In this document: positions 46,843 to 60,000 of the stretch, piece by piece
Position numbering within the stretch: position 1 is the first letter of the stretch
Layout of the letters: each line of letters opens with the position of its first letter
Source of the DNA: Chimonanthus salicifolius
Taxonomy: Eukaryota > Streptophyta > Magnoliopsida > Laurales > Calycanthaceae
Direction of reading: 5' to 3'
NCBI GenBank assembly: GCA_013350335.1
Contig: CM023540.1
Coordinates: forward strand, 17,985,828-18,049,827
DNA: 64,000 nt
Translations under genes and position numbers: made by a program
Notes under the pieces: model-generated
The model's input: only the letters and a program-made list of their open reading frames with translations
Databases searched by the model: none
What the model was told of the DNA's origin: nothing

Positions 46843-46901
46843 TCACCTATGGGGGTTTTACATTAGGTTTCCCACACGTAAATTAAAAAAAAAAAAAAAT
46901 T
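46843..46901 (+). mobile_element. 3' tail fragment of SINE family 1
   Basis: It reads atcacctatgggggttttac, attaggtttcccacacgtaa and attaaaaaaaaa, matching the tail at 15178 in the other orientation. Confidence 0.45.
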
Positions 46902-47960
46902 ACTTTCTCTAATACTATCATTTTCAAGTCATGAACATTAAACAAATAAACGGCATATGAAAATTATGATCATATGTATCCTCAAGTACCCTCAAGTAAG
47001 AATGGAGTAACCATCAATATAGTTAAAATTTTATTTTATTTATTTATATATAAAGGAAATGGTTTAACATATCATCAAATGAATGTTAATTATTCATTTG
47101 GAAAACGCTTATGAAATGCTGCTATATTAAGAAGCAAATTTTTTAAAAGAAAATGTCCAAAAAGTTATTAAATTAAATAAGGAATTTTAAGATCTGGCTT
47201 GGTCAAATTGAAATATTTGATATGTATTTATTAGATTAATAGGAAAACTTGTGCAAAAATGACAAAAAGTAGGAAAAAATATTCTAAGATTAGATCCAGT
47301 GAGTTGAAAGGATTTGATCCAATATTATCATATTATTATTTAAAGTGAAAGAAATTCTTTCAGAAATGACTAAAAATAGAAAAATTATGAATAAATTTGG
47401 TGAGTTTGAAAGATTTGACCCATATTTTTATGTTAGTATCTAAAAATAGAAATATTTTATATAAATTTGTGAATTGAAGAAATAATTATCTACTATCCAC
47501 TTCGACTCATGTCACTAGCAAGAAGTTTGTGTGTTCATCAATATTTATATACCAACTGTTAAGTTGAGGGAAATATTACAGATAATCTCTCTTATTATGT
47601 TTGAAAATACCATGAACAAACTACATCATCTCAAGTCAAATTGACACAAGGAATTGAGTATTTGGGAATGTAGGAAGAAATACCACAATAGAAATGGGGT
47701 AGGCGAATACTTTTCTTAAAAAAAGAGTATTGGATGATATAAAAATAAGAACTATTTATTTTGTCATTTTATTTTTTAATATATTAAAAATGAAATTAAG
47801 AGCGAAATAGAAAAGTTTTTATTTTAATATTATTCAATGCCCTTTTTAAGAAAACCGTACTAATAAAAAATCAAGAAACGAGGACTAATTTTATGGTAAA
47901 GTAATCAGTGTCATATACTATTCAATGAACACAAGTAGCTCTAACTTGCATGAATAGTTT

Positions 47961-48113
47961 AACGTGTGAGAAACTCAGACACAGTCCTACAAAATCCCAT
48001 GGATGAGCCAACTACCCCTAAAGCATACCAAGCTTAAGTTATGAGGGCTGGAACGCATAACCTCCCGCTTCTTGAGGTAGGAAACAACCATTTGAAGTAC
48101 ACTCACATAAGTG
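47961..48113 (-). mobile_element. tRNA-derived SINE, family 1, reversed
   Basis: Plus-strand order: gtgtgagaaactcagacacag, cctacaaaatcccatggatg, agccaactacccctaaagca, then the inverted head with gaacgcataacctcccgctt and cttgaggtaggaaacaacca. This is the mirror image of the copy at 54980, though its B box has decayed. Confidence 0.75.
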
Positions 48114-48119
48114 TAGACT

Positions 48120-48246
48120 AAAGGTCTTGGGTTAAACTCTTCCTAGGCTTATCTGATATGTGAGACTTGTAGATGATTTTGTGTATCCGTGAGATTAGTC
48201 TCACCTCCAATGTAAAGTACGAAACCGATGTTATCCAAAAAAATAA
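48120..48246 (+). mobile_element. SINE family 2, 3' part
   Basis: It lies just after the family-1 copy. It reads GGTCTTGGGTTAAACTC (degenerate B box), GAGACTTGTAGATG, GAGATTAGTCTCACCTCC, AATGTAAAGTACG and ends in an A run, as in the copy at 23725. Confidence 0.6.
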
Positions 48247-50114
48247 TTTCCATTTACATTTCTTCACTCTAACGAGATGTGAAATTTCAACCTTTAAAGA
48301 ATCCAACTATCTAATCTTTGAATTTTACAAGAATCGGTTTTTTTTTTATGAACTCTCTCGTAAGATCTCAATGATTTAATGGAGAGAACTTCTCGAACCC
48401 TAATGTGTATAATCTAGCCCAACCATATAGTATACCCTCTATAATTAAGTAGCGCCAAGTACTATTGAAAGGCCGGTCCGACCAAAATACAATCCACACC
48501 CAACTCAATAATTTGATACCTAGTTGGGTCAAATAGAACATGGGGTTGAGACCAAAATGAATTATATTTTCGCTGGTTTTAATGAGTTGAACCTTAGCTA
48601 ATGGACCCTAACACGTCCAAACTAGCACCTCTTCTCTAAAATATAATTCATAAATCATATAATAAGGAATAAAGATAATAATTAAATATTTGTATCTTCT
48701 ATATACTAGCGAAAAATACAAATTTTGTAGGATTGATTGGCCAAAAAAATAATAAGAGATAATTTTTTTTCTTCTTAACAAATTTTTACACAATATTTTT
48801 CTATGTCATGATACTCATACAAAAAATGTGGATCACATCTTTAAACTCTCCAAATTCAATCACAAAATTCATTTTTACATGATTTTTCCTTTATTTCTAG
48901 AGAAAATTAGACCACATCCTTGCAACTCACCAAATCCAATATGAAACTCTCTTTTTAGGATTGATTTTTGCACCACTACCCATTTCTCGTCTATTTTTTA
49001 CATGAATTAATGACAAATCAATTCTTTTAAATTTGCCAAATCAAATCTTACTATTCTTAGACTATTTTTTTACTTTACAATTTCCCAACATGAAAGCTAA
49101 TTGCAACCCTTCAATGAATAAATGAACGAACCTCATCTGTCAACCAATTTGAACCCTCTTTATACATGGACAAAGTAAATTTTCCATATTTGCTTACCAT
49201 TTGAAAAAATTATTCTCCTCAATTCGTTGCAATGTGGACTCCACAAAGCACTCCACCATCAATTTTCAAAAATAATAATTAAATAAACAAATTCATGAAG
49301 CCATATTCATAACACCATTAGCCCCACCCAAATACCTACCACCTACAAATCACAAACATTTAATAGTCATATATGTATGTGAACATTTCACACCATGTTT
49401 CATTAAGAACAATTCCTTATCCATATAACTGATGTTTCAATTCCACCAAATTAACATCATTAAGACACTAATGAGTCAGCTTAAGCCAACCTGTTTAATT
49501 TTCTAGATGGATCAGGTTATCCTTTTTTAACCTACTATGCCATAGATTCAACCCACTCAGATTTATCAACCAAGAAAAATAGTATCCCAATATAGCTCGA
49601 TGAAACTTTCATTTGGGGTTTGGGAAAATTTTAAAAAAGAAAAACATTATAGAATACCAAAGATGGCCCTAATTGCATGGCAGAGAGGCTACAAATCACA
49701 ATCACTAGTCTACTTAAAATGTGGAGAGATGGAATAAAAAGGCCGATAGAGTGACTGATTGCATAGTTTATGATCAGGTCAAATGGAGAATTATAACTCA
49801 AAAAGCCAACCACAGATAATTAGAAGTTTGACATTAATGATTACAATGATGACGATATCTGTTCGAGGATAACTTAAAAGATGCAAGTATGCAACATTGG
49901 AGCATCTTTCTGTTTTCATTGCCTAATAGACGGAGTTTCTGGGCACAAACGAACCATAAAGGCAATGTGGACTAGTTGAGTGAAAAATCAGCGGCATTGG
50001 ACATTTTTAGCCATGCGAATAGCTATGGAATAGATGCTTTAAAGGAAATGACTGCAAATGACCAATGACATTCACAATTTGTACCCTGTCCTTGAGCCAG
50101 TTTTGTATGACTTA
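48247..50114. other. Intergenic DNA downstream of TOM40, nothing recognised
   Basis: AT-rich; short open frames lack motifs. 48480-48600 has degenerate 'cccaactc...gttgggtc' words. Confidence 0.45.
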
Positions 50115-50510
50115 CTAATGAATAAGGCTACCAAACAGAATCAGATTGCCCTTCAAATTCTCAATCAACAAGCCCCCTATCTCAAAGAAGCACAGATCAT
50201 AGCAACCAAGATCAGATGCCAATGAGATAGGCATGGCAGTTCCGTCTGATTCATACTGAGAACCGGTCTCAAAAGTTTGAGCAAAGTATACAGCATCCTC
50301 ACCGTGCCTGTGAACTGGATGAGCCTCCCCTGCAGAGGTCAAATCCACTATTAAATTCAGAAAACAATCAAATGTAAGCTTAACTGCATCCACTTCAAAA
50401 CCCAACTGAAGATTCTGCTTAACATGAGCTATGAACCATCATATACGGTATATCCTGTCCATAAAATTGGTCAAGAACATCCACGGATGGAGAACCCGAT
50501 ACCTGCAACC
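50115..50510 (-). other. Unassigned coding-like segment 3' of TOM40
   Basis: On the minus strand a TTGTGGTTGCAG acceptor-like sequence at about 50503-50514 is followed by 27 codons, VSGSPSVDVLDQFYGQDIP then YMMVHSSC, ending in TAA at 50428-50430. Downstream, a different frame stays open from 50405 to 50115. Base composition is less AT-rich than the surroundings. I recognise neither peptide. It could be the terminal exon and 3' UTR of an unseen or broken gene, or part of a spliced TOM40 3' UTR. Confidence 0.35.
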
Positions 50511-51080
50511 ACAAATGTAAAGCTCAGATAAGGTAACCCTAGTTTTTCAATTCCTTGGCATCCTATGCAATTACTGTTTGTTTGGATTCAGCAAGATACC
50601 TTCCAGTCACCAACCAACAATGTTTGTAGTTTTCTCAATCATGCATTGCCAAAAGAGTACCAGACTAGCAAAAGTCGAAAGCTTGAGCATCTGAATCACC
50701 TAGACTATAATAGTGTTTCATCAACGTCATCAAAAGCAAGTAATTGCATATGACCAATAGATTATTCAAAGTACAATTTGAGTATTTCTTAATTTGAATT
50801 ATTAGAAACTAACTGCGCCAACTCTGAACCAAAATCAAGCTTCTAATACCGGATTAACTAACAGCCGATAGCCTTTGTGGACCAGGCCTCAAGAAGTGAT
50901 GTTCTGGAATGTGCTGAAACAATTAAAATACAAAACTGCATGTTCCTTTGAATCTTCGACCAAAAGAATAGTCGAACCATAAAACCCAACAAGTTGATCC
51001 AAACAGAGGGGCATCAGGAAAACCCATGAAAGTATACAAGGCCCCAATAGGTGCTGGGAATTCTTAGGAAGAAGCTTCTT

Positions 51081-54000
51081 CTACTCTCCCAATGTCATGC
51101 CAAATCCAAATTTGTAGTCTTTCTTTTTGTGATCAATCTGCAAAGAACACAATGTACAAGGATCATACTTCCACACTAACAAACTCTAGGGAGGCAGGCT
51201 CCCTAATTAGGGAGAACATTAATTTTTCAAGTATGGCACACATCTTTGAGTAGGACATCTATATAATAACATGGACATTACGCGGGTCAAATTTCCTATC
51301 AACGTAACATTTTGATTTGAAAATTTCACTGTTATAAACCTATAAATTTTTCACGGTCACCATCTTATAAAACTGCAAAGCTTGGATGGGAGAGTTTCCC
51401 CAAAGTCTTCCTATCCACAGTCCCCAGAACTTCCCACCCAAAAATTTGGGATTCAGCCCATGGTAGGAGGTCAGCCTTCTTACAGAAAAATGTCTCACCC
51501 TCCCAAAGTTTTGCCAAAACAGTCTGCTACAGATGGCATGAGATGATCAAGTGCATGCTGCATGAATGCAGCCAAAACCTATTAACCATCTTCTTTTGTA
51601 TTATCTTTCAGAGCATATGTAGAATGTCTATATGATCTAGTAATGGGCCCTGTCATGGATTCCAGTTGCCCGCATTGCATGATGTTACGTTGTATGTCCC
51701 AAAATCTCAAAAAACATTAGAACACTTCAACAATGACTTCAACCAGTTAAATGTGAGTCACTCCATGGTTACACATTTGCAACCCAAAAATATGATATGT
51801 GGAGTCCTGCTATGTCGGGGCATGTATCTCATCCTGCTGAGGCCTAATGTTTCCAACCAATGACAAACATTTCTCTTAATCAAACATATCCACCAGTGCT
51901 CCATTCAAGTTATTAAAGTGGCATGATAGTGCTCACCTCTGCAGAAAGAATAAAATTGACACCCATATTTAATCGCTCCTCCAGATAAGCAGCCACACAC
52001 CCATTGGAGTCGAGCTTCCCCCTAAGACGGCACTGCAACAGCCACAAGATGGCATAAAAGAGTTGGATTGATTCAATCAGAAACAAACCATAACAAATGA
52101 AACACAATTCATGCTTCATATTGAAAAAAAAAAAAGGGGGCCACATAAAAGAAGACTTTCTTTATTACTCAAGAAGTGACTTCAAAGTCGTGATTTTAAA
52201 AGTAAACAGAACCCTCTAAGGTGATGCATAGATCTAATTTCACAAGCTTCAAAAATGCTTGTCAGATTATTTTTTCTGGAAACTAAACATAGTTGTCAGA
52301 TTGAAAGAAGACGCAGCAAATACTAGATTCTACAGCATCTCTATTTTTAATTTTAATTACTTACGAACATGATTCAACTGAGAAATAGGAGGCTATAAAT
52401 GTAGCATTTCTGCATGGAAAAGAGTATCTTAATTTTGTGCTTCTTAGTAGTTATCAGTCAACACATCAAGAGAGACCTAGAAACGTACTTGAAATTCTAC
52501 TTTCTAAATGAAACTAATTTGATTGTCAACTGAAACTGCAGCATAATAATTAGTCACCATCATCATCAGTACCATTTTCCAATCTGTCTATGGTCAGCAT
52601 CTTCAGTTCTACCAAACTATCAAAAATCATATCCTCTTTCCCAGTCAATCATATCCCTTCACCCCATCAAAGCAAATCTATTAAACCTTCTCCCTTTTCC
52701 TATTGCCTTCCACATGTAACCATTTGATTCTCCATAACGGAGTTGTTTTGGTCAAGCAATAGAAGCGCAAATGATGCAATCATCTTCTCATCCATTGACT
52801 ACATGAGAGGTTCCTCTGATGCACTCACTAGCAATTCCATCTTTGCTAATACTTAATAAACAGTCCATATTAACAGTGAGTAAGTTGACCCACCTAAAAG
52901 AAAATCAAGGAAAGTTTATTCAATTATACTAGCTCCAATTTGACAAACATCAAAGTTAATTCAATTATTTGACAAGAACTTGTAATATACTTTTAAGTGG
53001 CTAAAATGCATGTTGTTGCAACCATAAAAGTTGCATCTCTGTCTGTATATGAGACACATGCGTGACAGTAAAGTTATCTCCTACAAAAACTTATGCCCAG
53101 TTGTGCGCAACCCTATACTTGAATATGAAGTGCATCAAAAATCAGTTTGATGCATCAAGAAAGCATCTTCTCAAGGTCCTAAAGGTTAGCAGTGCAATAA
53201 GCACTAGTTTAACCCAACAGTGAGTGTCATGCAGCATGGAGCCAAATTGTGCAAGGATTCCATTCCCACAGGGGGAATGGGCATGAGTGTTAGTGGGCCA
53301 AGTTTTTTCAAGTTTTCAAACTATGGAATACTTGGTTTTTCAAGGTTTGAATTTTGTACTTGATCCTTCTTATATTATTTAGGAGTGCTCAATGGGAGAG
53401 GAGGAAAATAAAACAGAGATGGAGAATACTTGGTATTTTTCTTTACATTATTTTTCTCTGGTACTGTACAGTCATATTTTTGTCATCATCTTTTTATTTA
53501 GTAGAATCACTTTTCTTGTTGGTCCAAAAAGGAATATCACATGATAGAAGGCTTCGAAAAAGGTATAGCACATGATATTAAAAGTATAGAAGAAATATTT
53601 TCCACCATACAACACAACATAGAAGCAGAATCGAGTCAATACAGTGTCCATGCAACAAGATGAACATAAAACCAGAAAGTATTAAACTTGATGCTTATAA
53701 AAATTGAAAATACCTGTCTGAGCATATAATCATAACCAAAACTGGAGGTTATATCTCTTGTCATGTGATTGTATAATAAGTCAGATCCTAGAGAAACCTG
53801 TACAGGATAAAGAACATGACATGGATAATATGGCTGCCAGATCTTTCAATAAGAGGTATGTGGCTGGTAGATAATAACATAAGTTTATCTTCAAAAGTGA
53901 CCTTTCTCACCTTCTCAGATACCTTCTGCACATAGCTCAAAGCAATTATCCCAGTGCTGGCAACTTGTCCTGCTGCAACCTGCAGCCACTCTAGTGTTAA

Positions 54001-57000
54001 TCCATCTACTGTTCATTGATATTACATTTATTGCACTAACTCAAATACGTGAGCTAAATTTGAGAACTTTTGGAGCCAACATCTCTTGACAGACGAACAA
54101 ATGCAAATGCATATTACCAGTAATAGCTTTTTTTCCATTTTGTGTATGTGTGTGTGTGTGAGAGAGAGAGAGAAGCAACCATTATCTCTTCTTCTTCTTT
54201 TTGAAATGGAGAGCAATCATTATTGAAAACAGTGCGATAAATTTAGATATTTAGGTTCAAAGGTAGAGGTAGGTGAAGGATCCAAATTGAATACAGCCAA
54301 TGGATTTGGACGTGGAGTGCTCAAAATGTAGGCAAGTCAATGGGCTTCTGTATGATAAGAGAATGCCAGTTAGACTCAAAGGGCAATTTTATAAGAAAAC
54401 AATTAGGCCAACATAGCTTCAGAGAGTGAATGTTGGGCAATAAAGAAAAAACAAGTCGAAAAGATTAAGGCAACCACGATGCGTATGCTAAGACGAATAA
54501 GTGGGTTACATTAGAAAATTAGCATTAGAATAACCACACTGGGAAAACCTTAAGTACTAGAAAGGTGACAGAGTATATGGACTTTGATAAGCAAAATGGA
54601 AAAGTAGATTCCAAATAATGAACGTAGGGGTGACTCTTTCAACAAGTAACCCCCCACCACCCCCCCCCCCCCCCCCCCCCACCCCTCCCTCCCTCCCTCC
54701 CTCCCTCCCTCCCCCCCCCACCCACCCACCCAAATAAAAAGACAATATCAAAAAAGAGGAACTTTTCAATACTACAACTCCTTTTTCCAACAGAAGCATC
54801 AGTTGAGCTGTGCTACTAAAATCTAATAAAAATACGTAGTGAATGTCGAATATTCTACCCTCTTGGCCAACAGCAGCATCAGACTGACAAGGTACTCTCA
54901 GGGAGCTATGCTATTGGACTAAAGTAGCAAAATAGAAGTACAAATGGCAATAATGAACATGAGTGTAGCTCATACCCACATGGGTGTAGCTCAATTGGTT
55001 GCCTCCCGCTTCTTTGGTTGCCTCCCACCTCAAGAAGCGGGAGGTTGCGGGTTCGAGTCCCCATGGCCTAACCTTAGTGTGCCTTGGGGGTAGTGGGCTC
55101 ATCTGTGGAGGTTTTAGGATTGTGTCTGAGTTTCCCACAAGTTAATCCCAAAAAAAAAAAAAGTACAAATGGCACTTCAAAACCTCATGGAATTGAAAGA
55201 AAAATAGAGATCAAAGACGTCATACCATCTTATCTGTATTGTATCGAGAAGCAAAACCAATGCCAGATTTTCGCTGATGACCAAGCCAAAATGCTTCAGT
55301 ACCCAGAGATAAATGCGGTGAAACACTCTGCATGAAAATGGGGAAAAAAGCTTCCAGTGAAAAAGTACTTTGTAAAGAGATACTTCAGACCAGAAAAGAA
55401 AAATTATTCTTTCCTAAAGAAGATCACCACTTATATACAAAACCCAAGGAAATTATAAACAAAGCATATCTTTCTCATGTTTCAAAAAAATAAAAATAAA
55501 AAAGCATATCCTTCTAACAAGAAAAATCTCAAGAATTACATGTGACCAAAAACAAGCTTGTCAAGTAGTTCATGCAAGGTTCTTCAGCCATGATGGACGA
55601 GTGAGAAGTGAGAACTCTATTTATGCTACATGAAAGAGTAACAAACATACCAGAAGCATATAGTAAAAACTTCCAATTTGAATAGATTATTGCCTGACTT
55701 ACAATGAGCGTTTTTAACTTTATAAAAACAACAAAATTTCTCAAATTTTAAATTTTGATACTTAGAGGATGTCTATATGCCTTTGTGGTCATGAATAATT
55801 GGGTGAAGGAGAGGGGTTGATGTGGACAAAAGGCATGCTAAACATAACAGCAATGATGTGATCCTAACCTTGACTATTGACCTATCAAGCCAATATTTTT
55901 TGAGTGGTCTAATGCACAACATCCTGTTGGGCCTTCTCCATTTCACAGGCCCATGAGAGCACAGAGAGAGAGAGAGAGAAAGATGTTCCAGTGTTCAGAG
56001 GATGCTGTCTAAGGTGAATAGTCTACTAAAGCATTCAAGGCCATCCATTTTGCGTTGTTAAAACTTGCACAATTAGGCAAGCAACATAAAATAATCCATG
56101 AGGATTTAGTTCTATCTTCAGCGTCCATTAGTAAAAGCGATCCACAGTGCTAAAATAATAATGAAAAGAGAAGAAAGGATTGAGAGAGAGGAATCACTCT
56201 CTTTGAATGTATTATATTGTACATTATCGAAGGAGAGTACAAGTATAAGTAGATTACAAGGAGCCAATTACGATAGCTAACAAGAAAAGAAATAAAAGAA
56301 TAATCAATTACACTAAATTACATAGCTTGCAATATTTGTAAGTCAACTTTCCAAACTAGGATGATTCTGGTCAACTATATCCAGAGGCGGATCCCACATA
56401 GTGATGTCTAGTGGGTCCCACAACACTCCCCCTCAAGCTTGCATAAGGAATGATTGAGTTGAGTACGAGACACAATCATGGTAAGCATATCTGCAAGTTG
56501 GTCTTTAGGTTTGAGATAAGGAGTGAAGATCCGACCTTCAGAAATGTATTGGCGAAAGAAGTGACAATCGATTTCAATATGCTTTGTCCATTCATGAAAG
56601 ACAGGGTTGGAGGCTATGTTAATAGTAGCATGATTGTTACAAAACATAATTAACGGATCGGCAGGGACAAGGCCTAACTTAGAGAGGACTTGCCGAAGCC
56701 AAACTTAGACGCAATATTGGTCATGGCACAATATTCTCTTTTAACACTAGACAAAGTAACAACATTCTGCTTCTTGCTCCGCCAGGAAACTAAGTGGGAT
56801 CCCAAGAAGACACAATATCCAGAGGTATAGAGGCAGTCATCACGAGACCCAGCTCAATCAACATCTGAATAGCCATGAACTGGTAAGTGAGACTGTCGTG
56901 TATAAAACAACCCTCGGCTAGGATGAGCCTTATGATACTAGAGAATGCGAAAGACATCATGAATATGAGTATCGCGTAGGGCTTGCATAAACTAATTGAC

Positions 57001-60000
57001 CACACCAACAACATATGATAAATCTAGCCGAGCGATAAAAAGATAAATCAATTTCCCGACTAATCGCTGATAGAAGGCAGGATTATCGAGAAGGGTCTCA
57101 TCTGAAACACATAGCTTGGTGTTAACATCCAATGGAGTGTCAGCAGGCTTACATCTAGAATAACTCGCATCCTGTAATAGATCAAGAGCATACTTTTGTT
57201 GATAGTGGAACGAGCTACCTCAATCCCAAGAAAGTAGCGAAGGGGCCCAGATCTTTAATATCAAAGGTGCATTGCAGATAGGGTTTGAATGCAGAAATGT
57301 CGGCATCATTATAGCCAATAAGGACAATATCATCAATAGAAACCACAAGAATCATCACCACTGAGTTGACATTGCAGAGAAACACTGAATAATCTATCTG
57401 ACATTGAGAAAAACCATATGGTAACAAAGCACAACTGAATTTATCAAACCAGGCCCGTGGAGATTGTTTGAGACCATAGATAGACTTCTTGAGTCTGCAT
57501 ACAAAATGTTTCTCCCCGTATCTGACAAACCCAGGAGGGGAAGCATGTACACTTCTTCCTATAAATCACCATGCAAAAAGGCATTCTTCACATCTAATTG
57601 ATGGAGGAGTCACGAGTGATAGCAATAGAAATCAATACTCGAACAGAGGTAATCTTGGCGACAGGAAAGAAGGTTTCCTGATAATCAACTCCATATGTCT
57701 GTGTAAAGCCTTTGGCAACCAAACGAGCCTTATATCTGACAATGGATCCGTCAGGATTATGTTTCAAAGCAAAGACGCTTTGCATCCAACTGAAGTCTTT
57801 CTTGGAGGAAGAGGAACCATTTCCTAGGTTTTATTCTTCTCATGAGCTGCCAATTCCTCTTCCATTGTTGCTTTCCAAAAGGGATCACGAAGAGCAGTGT
57901 CAATCCTCTTTGGAATCTTAATGTTGTCCAACGGTGTAAGAAACTGTAATAGGAAGTAGAAATAGCATGATAGGACACAAAACGTTTAATGGAATGATTG
58001 GTACAAGCACGCTTACCTTTCCGAAAAGTAATGGGAAGATCAAGGACAGTGGTGGACTGATCTCGGCCATTGGCAGATGATTGAGGGGGTTCAACTTCAG
58101 TTGAAAACGTGGGTTGCCTACGGTGATACACCTAAAGGGGCTTGGCCGAACTCGAAGGACCAATGTCTGTAGAGAGAAGAGGAAGAATAGGAGACGAAGG
58201 AGGAGAAGTAGATGAATCTGAACAAAAGTAGGGACTTTCTCAAAAAGGTGTCATCCATGGATACATATATCTTACCAATGAGGGGATCAAGACACTTATA
58301 ACCAGAAAACTGGTGAACAAAATAAACACACCCAAAGACATGCAAGGGAAGAGAAGGTACTGGTATGTGCAAGGATATAAGGTCAAGAGTGGATTTGTTC
58401 TGTAGCATTCGGGATGGCATGCGGTTAATAAGGTAACAAGAGGTTAAAACAACTTTAGGGCAATATGACTTGGGGAATGTATGGTAAAAAGAAGGGAACA
58501 AGTGACCTCAAAAAGGTGACGATTTTTCCATTCAGCTACACAATTTTGTTGAGGTGTAAATGGACAAGAAAGTTGAGACTCTATACCAAGTCTTGAAAAA
58601 ATTGGACAAAGGAGTGCAACAAATATTCCTCTATTATCACTACGCAAAATTTGTATTTTACAAGAAAATTGGTTTTGAACCCAGTGATAAAAGGTGTGAA
58701 AGTGATCAAAGATCTCCGGCTTGTGTTTCATCATATATATCCAAGTCATGCGAGAATAGCCATCAATGAAAGTGACAAAATAACGAAAATGAGTGCAGGA
58801 AACAGACAAAGATTGCCAGACATCAGATTGGGTAAGAGAAAATAAGGTAGAGGTAGGTTTATGAAGAGATGATGGAAATGCAAGTCTACTGTGTCTGCCG
58901 TATTGGCAATGTTCACAAGGAATTTTAGAGAAAGACAAAGACGGAACAAGTTGCTTCAAAATAGAATCAGAGAGATGCCCCAGGCGACAATGCCAAAGAC
59001 AGACATCGTCAAAGGAGGATGTCGCACAAGCTTCAGATGATGTGTCAATACGAGAGTCCAAGAAGTATAAGCCGCCAACTGCACGACCCCCACCAATTAT
59101 CTGCTTCATGGACAGATCCTGGAAGACACAATGAGAATGAAAGAATGTGATAAGCAATTCAAGGCTTTAGTAAGGGCACTAACAGATAATAAATTCCGTG
59201 AGAGGTTGGGAACATGCAAAACAGAGGATAGGGTCAAAGTAGAAGAAACATGGATTGTTCCAATGCCAGAAACATCAATAAAGGACCAATCAGCTAGTTT
59301 GACCTTATCATGTGAAACTGGAGAAAGGGAAGAGAAGAAATGAGACATACTAGCACATGGTGAATGGCCCTAGGGTCAAAAGCCAAGAATGAGTGGAGGC
59401 ATGGTGTGCGGGGGGCTTAGTACCTGATTGCAAAGAGACAACAGTGGAGAGACGCCGGCGAGGAACAGTAAAATGGAAAAAACCTCCTTAGAGCGTGTCC
59501 AAAAAATCATTTTAGCTGATACCATGTTGAAAGTAATATTGGAAAAAAAGAAAAATAATAATGAAAAAAGAAGAAATGATTGGGAGAGAGGAATTACTCT
59601 CGTCGAATGTATTGTATTGTATATTATCAAAGGAGAGTACAAGTATAAGTAGAAAACAAGGAGCCAATTACGATGACTAAAAAGGAAAGAAATAAAATAA
59701 TAATCAATTACATTAAATTACATAACTTGCAATATTCTCTAAGTCAACTTTCCAAACTAGGATGATTCCAGTCAACTATATCCAGAGGTGGTTCCCACAT
59801 AGTGTTGTGTAGTGGGTCCCACAATAGGGGGGTGCAATGTACCTATCTACCATACTGAGGTAAATCAAAAGCTCCCAACCACATGAGGTACAATCAGATT
59901 TAAAAACTCAAAACCTGGACTCGGCTCAAAATATCACCAAATCGTAGTAACTCAGATGAGTTTTTGACTCAACTCGGAAAAGCTGAATAGAACTCATTGA

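Larger units (their letters stand above)
56148..59826 (-). mobile_element. Decayed, gag-less Ty1/copia retrotransposon in a TOM40 intron
   Basis: About 3.7 kb in the same orientation as TOM40. Order on the minus strand: 5' LTR (59826-59525), a TGGTATCAGC primer site abutting it (59524-59515) that matches the initiator-Met tRNA type, pol fragments, polypurine tract (AAGCTTGAGGGGGAG, about 56440-56426) and 3' LTR. Only about 120 bases separate the primer site from protease-like sequence, so gag is missing. Stops and frameshifts break pol. Confidence 0.92.

Noticed and set aside
7165..55174. tRNA genes suggested by A and B boxes
   Set aside because: The heads do not fold into complete cloverleaves, are diverged between copies, and are followed by family tails and poly-A, so they are SINEs.
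57489..59652. Plus-strand open frames across the copia element
   Set aside because: They are antisense shadows of the minus-strand pol fragments.
56143..59831. Target duplication of the copia element
   Set aside because: Flanking 5-mers (cacag and ggggg) do not match. The left LTR edge carries a deletion and the element is old.
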